Part shown: positions 9,004 to 20,200 of the stretch, piece by piece
How positions within the stretch are numbered: position 1 is the stretch's first letter
Layout: each line of letters begins with the position of its first letter
NCBI RefSeq assembly: GCF_000350225.1
Contig: NW_005179037.1
Location: 144,887 to 208,886, forward strand
Length of the DNA stretch: 64,000 nt
Direction: 5' to 3'
Origin: Chondrus crispus
Taxonomy: Eukaryota; Rhodophyta; Florideophyceae; Gigartinales; Gigartinaceae
Notes under the pieces: generated by a model
What the model saw: the letters and a program-made list of their open reading frames with translations, nothing else
Database searches by the model: none
What the model was told of the DNA's origin: nothing
Translations under genes and position numbers: made by a program

Positions 9004-10062
9004 TCAACGCATTGACGCTTTGGTTCGATAGCGCTCACGCACGACTGACGCCGTCTCACTTTGGACCAGAGAGGGGGAGACCAATCGGCTTTCGTCCAAT
9101 CTCTGCAAACGCGTAAAGCGTGACGGCTTGTGACCGGTTAGGACACACGCAGCCTGGACAGCGGCACCTCGCGCAACGGTTTCGTCACTGACGGGCAGTA
9201 GGACGTCGCGTTCCGCAAGTGAAGCAAATATGGCAGCGAATGTCTTAGACTTCGAACCACCACCGATCAGGAAGAAACGACCGTCAGCGGTGACGCCATT
9301 GGCGATCAGGGCATTGAAACCATCGAGTAGGCCGCAAGTGACGCCCTCGAAGGCGGCTCGCGCCATATCTGCGTGTTCCACTGAAGTGCGAAAACCCACG
9401 AGTGCCCCCGTCGCATCAGGACGATTTGGGGTCCGCTCGTCATCGAAGTATGGGACCAGGGTGAGTCCATTAGCACCCTGGGGCGCTGACAATGCCAACT
9501 CGTCAAGTCGTTCAAAGCTGACGCCTAAAAGTCACCGGATCGAGTGTGCCCGGCGCATCGCCTCGGTCGGTTCCCCAGCGACCGGGGAAGCCTAAGATTC
9601 AAATAGTCATGGGGAAGTCCTACTCGTCGAACACGGAGTAGTGAATAAGGTTCTATAGCCGCTAGCCACACAATTTCGCGATTGTGAAAGCGGGCGCCGG
9701 CAACGAGCCGACAGCAGAAGCCCACGCCGCGGGGCCGAGCTTGTTGCTGAGGTTGTATCGTTCCAAAGTTTCGCGGGGACCAGATCATTGTTCCCGTCAA
9801 GGGCCACAAAGCCGTGCTGCTGTCCCGAGATCGACACGGCTTTCACGCCAGGAAGATGAAGTTGAAGTTCTTCGAAGCAGCCAAGTAGGGCATTCCACCA
9901 TGCACTGGGATGTTGCTCACTCTCTGGAGGGGTAGCCGCTGGATGTTGGCGTCTAGCCTGGGTAACCACAACCCCGGTATTGAGGTCCATCAGTTCCAGC
10001 TTGGTGGCATCAGTGCTCGAACCGACCCCGGCTACGAGATCGGTCCTTGTGAGTTCGGCCAT
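9004..10062 (-). pseudogene. xylB: Bacterial-type xylulokinase (FGGY kinase) pseudogene
   Basis: Xylulokinase phosphorylates D-xylulose for the pentose phosphate pathway. From the ATG at 10062 the product reads like actinobacterial XylB: a VAGVGSSTDATKLEL phosphate-binding start (family: GxDSSTxSTK, so the conserved Asp is Gly here), SISGQQHG, PAKLWND, then in shifted frames PAAWASAVGS, LPHDYL and GRWGTDRGDA (about 9560-9760), then ALSAPQGANG, VPYFDDERTPN, FEGVTCGLLDG and the ATP-site LIGGGSKS (9004-9498). About 130 residues between GDAPGT and ALSAPQG are missing, and at least two frameshifts break the frame. It is uninterrupted by introns. Family FGGY is secure; bacterial origin is inferred from motif similarity. 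Confidence 0.82.
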
Positions 10063-10452
10063 GTCAGCGTAAAGCCGTCAAGAACGGCTGCCCAAAAACC
10101 CGCACCAGTGCGGCGAGGTCGAAGCGCTCGTGATTTAAAACCTTCTGCGGTCCGTTTGAGACTTAGCACACTGAACTGTTGTCGTATGATCGAGGATCTC
10201 TCAGGGGTCTCAGGCGACAAACAGCGATAGGATTGATAATATGCTTCTCGTCCTTGGAAAAAGTTATTGAGACAGGTATTTCTGGATCCAGAAGTTTTCT
10301 GGGATACTCTTTGATGCATTTGCTATGAGAGGACAAGGAAAGGTATCGCGAGGCCAACGGGGGCAATTGAACGCGCATCAAGTTTTGTGCTCCCGGAATG
10401 TTGACAGTTTATTAAAACAGAGGCCCTTTGCCATCAGCTATTTACTACGGCT
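10063..10452. other. Intergenic, nothing recognised
   Basis: Convergent spacer between the xylulokinase relic and the 3' end of the zinc-finger gene. No gene, repeat or RNA that I can support. Confidence 0.5.
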
Positions 10453-11724
10453 TTAACCTAAACCTTCCGTGGCAGAGCGTGTACTTTGCTCGGGAACGGA
10501 CGAGATTTCAAAATCATTGCGTAAGAAGTCTGATGAAGCCGACTCCCGAATGCCGCTTAACTGTGGGTCGAGATTCTGATCGACTGGATGCGTAAAGTAG
10601 GCCCACCAGTCTCTGTCCACCGGCAGCACATCCATTGCCTCTTCGCTGGTGATTTCACATTCCGCATCAAGGGCCATTTTAGAGACGCTCCACTCTTCTT
10701 CTTCAGCCGGACTGAGGCTTTCCACAACCAGGTCTTCCCTGTCTTCATGGGGATTGCCTGCAAGATCGCATTCCCCACTGACGCACATCTCGAAGCATTG
10801 TTCTGCAATTTTCTCAAGGCCAGTGCCCAGCCCGCAGGTCTGCATCTCACATAGAATGGGATCGCAATACGGGCCCACAAGTAAGTCAAGAGACCTCGAG
10901 TCATAAGGTCTCTCGTCTCCGAAGTTTGATATATCCCGATCACCTCCCAGCGGGTAGCTTGCAGTCGCGTGTGGGATCTCGCAAAGTTGCTCCGCTTCTT
11001 CCTCACTATTCCTTTCGGATGCCTCTTGATCCACTGCTGGTTGGATTTGAATATCTGAATCCGAAGGGGCGTCGCATATCTCCCCAGTCTTCTTCTTAAT
11101 AGCCGCGAGCATCGTCACCGGTCCAGAAATGAACACAACTTCGTAGTCGTTATGTTTTTTTCTTGCATGGTAGTTTAGACTGCTCTTCCACACAAACTGT
11201 AGATCAAGTTCGTATCGCGGTTAGTTCAAGGAGATTAAGAAGCATAGTTGGAGTAAAGGAGAAGTGAATTGAGAGTATGTACTTACGTCAAGGCCACAAA
11301 GGGTGCAGTGGTATCTCTTGTCCCCCGTGTGAATCTTTGGGAACAAAATGCAAAGAGTTGGGGACCGGTCAGCACCAAAAAAAAGAAAGGAATGTCACGC
11401 GGAGATATGTTTTTGAAAGAACACCAGCAAGTTCAGTATTGCGGGATAGATGAATGGAGTACGTACTCGAAAGTGGGCCAAGAGGTTGGCCTTCTTTGAA
11501 AAGGAACGGGGGCATTGGTTGCACTTGGGCCTCTCGTTTTTCACCGGGGCGCTTACGGCAGCAGGCCGCGTTCGGCGATGTAGACGGGGCCGTTTCGTGG
11601 ATGATTGGCGACTCTTGTACATGTTGCGGAGAGAAAGAGCAAGGGATTGAACTGTGAGGAGAAGATGGGGTGCTGGGATCGAAGATGCACGGTTGAGGGT
11701 GAGTTGAGCAAAAAATGTCCCCAC
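10453..11724 (-). CDS. Spliced two-finger C2H2 zinc-finger protein
   Basis: Likely nuclear DNA- or RNA-binding protein. Three exons on the minus strand: about 11724-11467, 11334-11287 and 11196-10453 (stop TAA). Finger 1 is CNQC + 12 residues + H-FRI-H, split by intron 1 between FR and I. Finger 2 is CTLC + 12 + H-ARKK-H, split by intron 2 after CGLD. The fingers are joined by the canonical linker HTGDKRY, which exists only after splicing. The ~215-residue C-terminal part is strongly acidic (SPAEEEEWSV, SEEEAEQL) and could be an activation region. The 5' end is uncertain: a GTAAGT at 11723-11728 suggests a further upstream exon. No stop or frameshift interrupts the model, so this is the best candidate for a live host gene here. 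Confidence 0.72.
11197..11286 (-). other. Intron (90 nt) in zinc-finger gene
   Basis: Donor GTAAGT (plus-strand ACTTAC at 11281-11286), acceptor CTACAG (plus CTGTAG at 11197-11202), and a CTAAC branch-point-like sequence about 30 nt upstream of the acceptor. Removal joins CTLCGLD to FVWKSSLNYHARKKH and creates a perfect C2H2 finger. Confidence 0.8.
11335..11466 (-). other. Intron (132 nt) in zinc-finger gene
   Basis: Donor GTACGT (plus 11461-11466), acceptor CAAAG (AG = plus CT at 11335-11336). Removal joins LLAHFR to IHTGDKRYHC, restoring both the second zinc-binding His of finger 1 and the inter-finger linker in frame. Confidence 0.75.
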
Positions 11725-12592
11725 TTACTAAATACATGAAGTCGTGGGCCCTGTTTGCGGGCTTATAACACGCCCAGAGCAAAGAAAATTTACAAGTGGA
11801 GAAGAAACGAGACATAGTTGCCGAGAAGGATTTGCTTCCCCTACAACCTGTCCCCCGCGGGGGCTCCCATGAGACGACTAGTGGGGGCGGCAAGGAGCGA
11901 GTGTGGTGGAAATTGTGATAATGTACAGTGTGAAAATGGAAGGAACGGGGTGTTTGTAAGTGTTGTACACTTATTTCACATATTAGAGAGGGCTACTGTC
12001 TCTGATGTGTTGAAATAGGTTAGACTGTCCCCTTTTCTGGGTACGAAGGAGGTCATCTGTCAAGGGCAAGCTAAATGTACAGGCATGTAGCATAGGGGTC
12101 ATGCATGCAGTACGAGCGACCTGTGAAACGTACCATGAGGTGGTTGGGTGAGGACAACCGTTGACCAATAAGTAGTTATGCGAAGTACAGAGACGTAGTC
12201 AGTTCTCGCCAAGCGGAGCTTTTTCCTCCTGTCGTCTCTTTTGAGATGAAGGTGTGATCCGGAGAGCAAAACAGGGCCGGGCGGCAAGACGCAGGGTAAA
12301 TGCATTGATAATACGATTGGAATACAGCACTGGCGCCTTGTTTCATTCCTCCGTCCGTCCTGCGTCTATTGTGTACAGTAGCTCTGGCCAATCGTTTCTG
12401 CTCTTCACTACTGTACGCCAGATCTAAAAATGGGCGCCGCCGGATTCCAATAGAGTATACAGTACAGTGCACCGTTCCACACTTTCCGCGCACGTGCACG
12501 CAAGTACACGTGCCGAGGCAAAGCTGTTGTCAACGGCGCGTGACTTGCGATCCGGCGTGGAACAGCCACATGTATTGTCTCGTTCGTATATA
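11725..12592. other. Intergenic stretch; scattered TACAGTA/TACTGTA motifs
   Basis: No convincing gene. It probably includes the 5' end of the zinc-finger gene. TACAGTA-type heptamers also common in the LTRs occur near 11930, 12374, 12405 and 12458. The last 12 bases lead into the TA target site of the pogo element. Confidence 0.5.
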
Positions 12593-12954
12593 CAGTCAGC
12601 CCTCCCAATAGTACTCCCCCGATAGTAATAAACCCCCCAGTATGAATACCACCCGTCTTTCCCGCAAGAAAAAGTGTGATTTGAGATGCTATAGGCAGGT
12701 CATCTGGATACGGAAATAGTGTGTTGATTTCGCAAAAACACATTGAATATTTATTAAAATTTGAAGTAAGACCATTTCGAATATGGATACAGTAGTGGTC
12801 ACAGAACACGGAACCAACAGGTATGTGTTGGGCGACCAACTCCCGCCTTTTTATTCACGATACCCACCAAGGTTTTGCATAGCGCGTGCGGTCGCTGGCG
12901 GCAGCCCATCTCATCCCCTTGGCAATCTCCCTTCTCCCCCATTCCGCCCAAGTC

Positions 12955-13924
12955 ATGTCAGAACGCAATCGCCTTACTATTGCTCAGCAAAAAGAACTGC
13001 TTGCCGAGTACAATCTTCGCCGTCGCAACATGGAACGCTGTGATCAGCGTTCTGTTGGAGAATGGGCAGGTCGTTACTTTCAACTCAACTGACCTGTTCC
13101 GCAGTCTACTGTCTCGCGCATCGTCAAAATGCGCAGCAAGCTAGAGGCGAGTGCATCCACAAATTCGAAATCTCTTCGGAACCCGTTGTCTTCACGATTT
13201 CATGAAGCTCTTGCTGTATGGATCAGCGACTGCGCAAGCCGCAACATCGCCCTTTCGGATAATATCATCAAGCAGAAGGCCGAACGTCTTTAGAAATTGA
13301 CAACGAACGACGACACGGCTCCAGAGCTTCGTTTTTCCAACAGCTGGCTTCAAAAGTTTAAGAAAAGACATGGATTGAGACGCATATCATATCATGGCGA
13401 GCAGGTATCGGCTGCGTTTACTGAGGCTGAGAGAGCACTACCTCTCATCAGGACGATGCTTGACGGCTACAATTTAGACGAGATTTATAACGCCGACGAA
13501 TTCGGTCTGCAGTACCGATTAGCACCCAACAAGACCATTGCCGCCACACAACTTAGTGGATCCAAAAAGGACAAGGCAAGAATCACGTGTGTGGCCTGCT
13601 GCAACGCTAGTGGAAGTGATTTGGTTCCCTTGCGGATAATTGGAAACGCTCGATCGCCGCGTGCTTTTCGGGGAAAAAGTGGGGAGGAGCTGGGGTTCGA
13701 CTACAGAAATAATGCCAAGGCCTGGATGACAAAGGCACTTTTTTGAGTGGCTCCAATTATTCAATTCAAGGATGATTCAGAAAGGAAGGAGAGCTCTTCT
13801 CTTGCTAGACAACTGTTCCGCACATGGAACGATGACAGAGGTAGACACATTGAACTTGTCCAACACGAAGATTGTTTTTCTTCCTCCGAATATCACCTCA
13901 ATCATGCAGCCATGCGATGCGGGA
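12955..13924 (+). pseudogene. pogo transposase, N-terminal part (HTH and most of DDE domain)
   Basis: Start ATG at 12955 (MSERNRLTIAQQKELL), a psq-type helix-turn-helix beginning, then a CENP-B-like HTH (about 13095-13420; FSNSWLQKFKKRHGL) and the DDE_1 catalytic domain. Asp1 lies in YNADEFGLQY (about 13490), Asp2 in LLLDNCSAHG (13797), Asp3 in QPCDAG just before the break at 13924. Lesions: stops at 13090 (TGA) and 13291 (TAG), and a one-base insertion in a T run near 13741 that shifts into the frame of 13772. The protein would act in the nucleus as a cut-and-paste transposase; this copy is dead. The rest lies at 44650-45256. Confidence 0.88.
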
Positions 13925-14596
13925 TGTAGTATAACGACGGACGCGCGCGCGGGGAGATTATTATTCGTGCGGCCGTGCACGGTGTACACGTGGGCGGGTG
14001 TGCCCACGTGTAGGGAGCGCGCTCGTGCCGAGTGGTCGTAATCTGGCGTACGTGTACAGTAGTGCACGTGTCGGCCAAGCGGTAGTTTGCTAGTATTACG
14101 CGTGTACGCTAGCACACGTGGCATCCGTGCAGTAGTCTGTAAGCAACACGCGTGTACAGTAGTGCACACGTGTAGTAGCAGCGTCCGTGCGGTAGTAGCA
14201 ATTATGGCGCTAGTTTTTTAATTGTGTACAGTACCCGGCACGCACTAGGCGGCAGGTACTGTACTACTGTACTGGGACAGGTGTCCGAGGCGTCCCCCTG
14301 CGGGGTTAAGACCTGGCACCCGTCCCCACCAGTAAACGGGGGCAAGCTCGCCCCCGTCCCTTTTGCGCCTACGTACGTCCGTTTCGGTTGTCTATCGCGC
14401 GCGCTGGCTTCTAACCCGTTACCGGTCGCTCCCGTTCACGCACCACGGGGCGACTGCGCGTAACCGGCCAGTGAGCCACTCCCTTTTCGCCAGCTCGTCC
14501 GATCGGTTCAATTGGCGCGTCGCGTCCGCGCCGCGTGCTCCCTCGCTAAAGCCTCCGCCTCTCACCCAACCCAGGGCGGAGAGGAGTTATCCCACA
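13925..14596 (+). repeat. 5' LTR of A
   Basis: 672 bp, TGTAGTATAA ... ATCCCACA. U3 holds a dense set of CACGTG and TGTACAGTAG motifs (13985-14190), then an AT-rich TTTTTTAATTG (about 14213-14223), a candidate core promoter. Confidence 0.93.
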
Positions 14597-14616
14597 TTTG
14601 GTACTCTTGTGGAGGG
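14597..14616 (+). other. Primer-binding region of A
   Basis: Two bases after the LTR end comes TGGTACTCTTGTGGAGG, starting with the TGG expected for pairing to a tRNA 3' CCA. It differs from the TGGTCTCCCGACC of B, C and E. The tRNA cannot be identified without the host tRNA set. Confidence 0.55.
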
Positions 14617-14724
14617 GATAACTCTCGAGGTTGAGCCGCACGCCCGGTCGCTCGATCGCGCGCAGAACCGTACGGAGGGAAAAGGTTGAGAAATCACCGC
14701 GTCGATCGCGAAGCGTATTCGACG

Positions 14725-17274
14725 ATGAACCGACCGGAAGAAGGGGGAGACTCCGCCTCCGGGGGTCTGAGCACCCGCAGTGGCAGTGGCGCACCGCGCC
14801 CCCCGGTGGAAAACCCGGAAGCCCTGCTGCGACCGCCACCGCGACCGGGCCGCACGCCAGCGTCCGCATCGGATGTTACGCCGGCCGTGTCGGCAGGCAC
14901 CGAGAATCGCGTCCAATGGATGGTCGACGCGATTCAGCCGCGCATCCAGGCCTGGATCGAGGAGTTCCTCGCTACGGAACTCCCCCAGGTAGCGCGCGTA
15001 TGCCTCGACCGAACGGTGCCCGCGCTCGTGGACGCGCACGTACGCAGCGCGATACCACCGCTTTTGGACGAACTTCTACCCGCTCAAGTCCAATGCGAGG
15101 TGGTGACCGCGCTCACCACTGTGGATGAAGAATCCCCGTCCGGTACGGCTCTAAAGGGAGCGATCAGCTCCGCCGTGGCCAATCGTCTGGCCACGACCTT
15201 CGCCGGAGCAGGAGTCGACGCACGCGAGCAGCGCGACTCGACCGCTCCGGATCCTACGCTAACGCACGCTGAACCGATCGGCGCCGCACCCGGGATCGGT
15301 ACAATGGCCCCTCGCCCGGAGGGTAAGACCATTTACCTCCCACCAATTTATGGTGCTACAGGAGGGCCCACAGAAAATGGCCCTCCCGTGCTCGCCGATA
15401 CGGCTGGCCCCCGCCGGACAGAAAACCGCCTGGGGCGCTTCGCGACAGAAAAGCGACAGCCGTATCGGTCGAGTAGAAGAAGCGCACCCGGCGCTCAAGG
15501 CTACACCTCGGAGGGTACAGAAAACCCCTCCGAGGAAGAAGACACAAGACGTCGCCACAGGGCGACGCGCAAGAACCGCGACGGACGCTACACGCGATAC
15601 GGCGATGCCGGAGGGGTCGGTTACCCCTCCGATGATAACCACGAACGACGCTACACGCGATACCGCGCTGCCGGAGGGGTCGGTTACCCCTCTGATGATA
15701 ACCGCGAAGGACGCTATACGCGATACCGCGATGCCGGAGGAGGTGGATACCCCTCCGATGACGAGGACACCGAGTCGGACGGATCGCGCAGAGGCGACCG
15801 CAGAGGCCGCAATGCGCGCGACCGACGTCGGTTCCGGCGAGAAGACTCCGATCCGGAGGGCTACAGTAGCCCCGGCGGAGAAGGAGACCGCCATTGCAGG
15901 GGCAGAGACCGCCGGTCTGCCCCGAGGCGGGATCCGAAACGGTTGCCGGTGATCAGGCCGCTGAACGACCTGTTCACCAAGGCCGTCGACTACCGCACGT
16001 ATAGGCTGGAAAATCGCAGCGCGCGCTACGACGCGAGTACCGCGCGGCGAGTTAACCGATATCGGAAGAAGTTGGACGTCCAGCTGAAAACCCACACATT
16101 CGGTGGTCAAGATCCAATCGCGGTGCTAGGATTCCTCGCGCGCTTCAAGATGGCCTGCGACCACAATGGGGTCAGCGAAGGCGCGGACGTATGGTGTTTC
16201 CAGTTCTATTTGACTGGGCAGGCTCACGCCTTGCTCCAGTCCAGGCTACACGGGAACACCATGGCGGTCGATGCGGAGCAGGGCGATATGCTCGAAACCT
16301 ACGCGGAAGTCGTTAACTTCTTATTGCGCACGTACGCGACTGACGAAGTTATTTCCGAAGCGGTCGGTGATGTCACCTCCTTCCGTCAGAGCTCTAATAT
16401 GACGGAGGAGGTGTACAGTAACCAGTTGTGGGACAAGGCGTTGCGCTGCGGAACCGTATTTTCGGACAGGCGCTTGAAGTCCCTTTTCGTTGAGGGACAT
16501 CTGCCAGCAACGTGCGCGCAGGTGCGGAATTATCTCGCGACGCATCCGGGCGTGGACTACCAAGCGGTGGCACGCTACGCGCAAGCGATAGGCGAGACGC
16601 ACCGCTCGGCTCGAAGACAGGCGACCTCGCTCGCGTCGCCTCAAGCACCGTCCGATTCGGTGAGAAGGTTCACGCGCAACGCGCGGACAAGGCCCGTGCT
16701 GTCGGTCGAGTCCCTGTCTGAACTCCCGACAGCGCGCGGAACCGAAACGGAGGAGATACTGGCGGTGACGGACCAGTCGGCGACGCCGAGCTCGCTTAGC
16801 TCGCCGCCGACTAGCTACCATCCTTCACCTGCCTCGTCCCCGGCGGGCGCGCCGATGGCGCCCGCCCAACACGGTGACGCGCGCGCACATCCGTACGGAA
16901 GGCCAGTACAGAACCAGCGGGTCCGGTTCTTCAACCAAGGATTACCTGGACCCCCGCCGTGTCGGTTCTGTCTGGACCTGACCCACCGACAGGAGCAATG
17001 TCCTGTGGTGGCGGATAGCACGCTGCGTTCGAAGCTTTTGCAAGCCCGCGAGGCCAATTATCAAAAGCTTCGGATCCGTCAAGGTCTCCGCCCAGGTTCG
17101 CCGTTCGAGCGTCAACCGCCGACCGCGTGGCGAAATTTGCGTGCGCAGGCTCCCGCGGGCATCAACGTGGTCGAGCCGCGCGAGACCGTCCAATCGGAAG
17201 AACCCGCGTTACCGCTGACGGACGAGGGGCCCGAGGACCTTGGGTTGACAGGGGAAGCCGGGGAGGACGCGTAG
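14725..17274 (+). CDS. gag: Gag of A
   Basis: Structural polyprotein, about 849 residues from the ATG at 14725 (the frame is open upstream to 14686 but only through a TTG). N-terminal low-complexity region, acidic/Arg-rich middle with three ~21-residue repeats (RYTRYRAAGGVGYPSDD core, about 15580-15765), a capsid-like helical part (about 15940-16600: PLNDLFTKAVDYRTYRLENR, FLARFKMACD, YLATHPGVDY), and a zinc knuckle CX2CX4HX4C (CRFCLDLTHRQEQC, about 16962-17010). Intact. Pol begins in the -1 frame inside its last ~50 codons. Confidence 0.9.
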   Translation: MNRPEEGGDSASGGLSTRSGSGAPRPPVENPEALLRPPPRPGRTPASASDVTPAVSAGTENRVQWMVDAIQPRIQAWIEEFLATELPQVARVCLDRTVPALVDAHVRSAIPPLLDELLPAQVQCEVVTALTTVDEESPSGTALKGAISSAVANRLATTFAGAGVDAREQRDSTAPDPTLTHAEPIGAAPGIGTMAPRPEGKTIYLPPIYGATGGPTENGPPVLADTAGPRRTENRLGRFATEKRQPYRSSRRSAPGAQGYTSEGTENPSEEEDTRRRHRATRKNRDGRYTRYGDAGGVGYPSDDNHERRYTRYRAAGGVGYPSDDNREGRYTRYRDAGGGGYPSDDEDTESDGSRRGDRRGRNARDRRRFRREDSDPEGYSSPGGEGDRHCRGRDRRSAPRRDPKRLPVIRPLNDLFTKAVDYRTYRLENRSARYDASTARRVNRYRKKLDVQLKTHTFGGQDPIAVLGFLARFKMACDHNGVSEGADVWCFQFYLTGQAHALLQSRLHGNTMAVDAEQGDMLETYAEVVNFLLRTYATDEVISEAVGDVTSFRQSSNMTEEVYSNQLWDKALRCGTVFSDRRLKSLFVEGHLPATCAQVRNYLATHPGVDYQAVARYAQAIGETHRSARRQATSLASPQAPSDSVRRFTRNARTRPVLSVESLSELPTARGTETEEILAVTDQSATPSSLSSPPTSYHPSPASSPAGAPMAPAQHGDARAHPYGRPVQNQRVRFFNQGLPGPPPCRFCLDLTHRQEQCPVVADSTLRSKLLQAREANYQKLRIRQGLRPGSPFERQPPTAWRNLRAQAPAGINVVEPRETVQSEEPALPLTDEGPEDLGLTGEAGEDA

Positions 17275-20200
17275 AGGCGTCAACGATCCTCCCCGTGCCA
17301 AGCCTCAATAAACAAGGCACCCCGTCGACCGCTTCGGTACGCGCGCAATCGCAGAGCCGAACGGACGAAGCGGCAATTTGCTTCTTCAAGAAGCAAAAAT
17401 ACAAGGTCACCGCAACGGTCGGACAACGACGCGCGATGATGCGCGCCATCACGCCGGTTCTAGATTCGGGCGCCGGCCCGAATCTAATCCACCTACGCTG
17501 TGTTGCAGAACCGTGGCGCGCTGCCATCCAGTCGGCGCGGAGCCCGCCGCTCATCGACGCTTCGAATAGGTCGATGATGGCCCTCGGCGAGCTCAAGCTG
17601 TACGTCCGGATTGGTGAGTTCGTCGCGCGCGTACCGTTCTTGGTCGTCACCAACCTTGAGGTGGACTGTATCCTCGGAACCACGTTCCTGGATCGCCACG
17701 TGAAGGCGATCCTGCCACCGCAGAGGAAGGTGCTGTTCAATCATGCGCCGTCCGTAGCGCTGACGGGAGTCACACCCTCGAGGCACGACCGCAAGATGGC
17801 CTCGAGGGGACCGTCGCAGCAGCTCCCGCAGGAGGAAAATTCGGCCGACCGGAAGCGCGCGCAGTTCCCGACGAACGTACCGTCACGGAAAATTCGCGTC
17901 GTCAAGGGGGTGACGATACCCCCGATGACCCAAGCGATGGTACGCGTCGCAAAATCGGTTGGGGGGCTTTGCTTCCTGCAAAACCACCCCAAAACGGCGC
18001 ATAAGAATTTATGCCTGATGGCCCAAGGGGTCATGGACCTCCTCCCGGGCGAGCCGTTTACGGTGCTCGTTAGCAACTTCAGAAGCCGCGCGGCCCACGT
18101 CCCCAAGCATACCGTTGTTGGTCTCGCGTTGCCATCCCCCACACACATCTTGACAGTTGGCGTGCCGGTCCCCGGAGAGGCCGACGCTAAGGAAGGGGGA
18201 GGGAACAAAAATAATTCCTCGACCGCTACGGAGGAACAGGCGCGACGCGAACAACCAGTAACGGACGACAGCAGAAGACAATCCTCCACCGCTACGGAAG
18301 GATACGCGCGTCGCAAAGAATCCGCTACGGACGAAGGCAGGATTAATTCCTCACCCGCGGGGGAATGTGCGCGACGAGAAGGACCCGTCACGGACGATGG
18401 TAGAATTAAATCCACCACCGCTACGGGAGGAGGCGCGCGACGCGAAGAACCGGAAACGGACGACGCCCACAGTGGCAATCCCGCTAACGCGGATGAGCGG
18501 ACCGATACGGACGCGGAGAAGACCCGCTCGTGCGAAGAAGACGTCCATATTGGTGCAGAAGACAGTACCATCCGGTCGGAAATTATGGACATGCTGTCCG
18601 AGTTCAAGGACATGTGGTCCGGCCACTTGGGTAAGATCGATGCTACGAAGCATCGCATCGAGCTGAAGCCCGGTGCGAAGCCGATCTACCAAGCACCCTA
18701 CCGAGCCGGACCCATCGCGCGCGAGAAGGAGAAGAAGGAAATCGACCGCATGCTGCGCGCGGGAGTCATCGAACCGACATCGGCCGAGTGGGCGAGCCCC
18801 GTGGTTTCGTCCCTAAAAAGGACGGGGCCATGCGGTTCTGCGTGGACTATCGCAAGCTAAACGCCGTCACGGTTCGCGACTCCTACCCACTACCGCGCAT
18901 GGACGAATGTTTCGACTCGCTCGGCGATGCCACTGTCTTTACCACGCTACACTGTAATAGCGGGTATTGGCAGGTGGAGATCGCCGAGGAGGACCGCGAT
19001 AAAACAACGTTCGCGTCGCACTCGGGCCTCTACCGTTTTCTACGCATGCCGGTAGGTCTCAAAAACGCGCCCGCGACATTTCAACGAGCGGTCGACATCA
19101 TCCTGTCCCGCGTGAAATGGGAGACCGCGTTGGTCTACCTCGATGACGTCATCGTCTACTCGCGAACCGTTACGGAACATATGGCACACGTGCACGAGGT
19201 ACTACGGCTTCTACATACCGCGGGCGTGTCGCTAAAATTGGCGAAGTGCGCGTTTTTCGACACCTCCGTAACCTATCTCGGGCACATCATTCGTCCGGGA
19301 CGGTTGGAGGTGGAGCGACGCAACGTCATCGCGATCGAACGCGCGCGCGCGCCTACGAATCAAACGGAACTGCGATCCTTTCTCGGGATGTGCAACGTGT
19401 ACCGACGGTTTGTGCAAGGATTCGCGAGGATCGCCGCGCCGCTGAATAAGAAGACCGGCAAGAATCAGCCCTACGAGTTCGAGATATTAACCGATACGGA
19501 ATACGCCGCGTTTGAGGAATTGAAGCGGCGCCTCGTGGCGCCGCCAATCCTCGCGCTGCCCCGCTACGGACGGAAATATACGCTGGACACCGACGCGTGC
19601 GGACACCAAGTGGGTTGCGCTCTTCTACAGGAGCAACCCGATGGAGGTACTCGACCGATCGGATATTGGAGCCGCGCGTTGACCGACGCGGAGCGCAATT
19701 ATACGACTACCGAAAAGGAATGCTTGGCCGTAGTGTGGAGCATCCTCACCCTACGGCCGTACCTATACGGAAGCGCGTTCAACCTCCGCACGGATCACGA
19801 GGCCCTACGCTGGGTCCTCAATTTAGCGGACAGTTCCGGTCGGCTCGCTCGCTGGCGCCTGCGCTTGGCGGAGTACGACTACGAGGTACAGTACCGCCCA
19901 GGCGTCAAGCACCAACTCGCCGACGGCGTATCGCGCTTACGTACCGATGGAGGAGACACCGAACCGGTCGATGATGAGGTCCCGTGCTTCGCGGTCCAGT
20001 ACGATGAGGGCAGCGAGGCCCTCCTGGACAATGTGCACTGGGACCCGCCGCAAGACCGTCCGGACGGTTGTCACGCGCTCGCGATAACTCCCGAGGAACA
20101 CGACGCTGCGTCCATCTCGGTTGAGGAATTTCTACGCGAACAAGCTGAGGACGTCTTCTGTCGCTTCGCCGAGGAAACCGTCGGGACGCCGAACTCGAAG

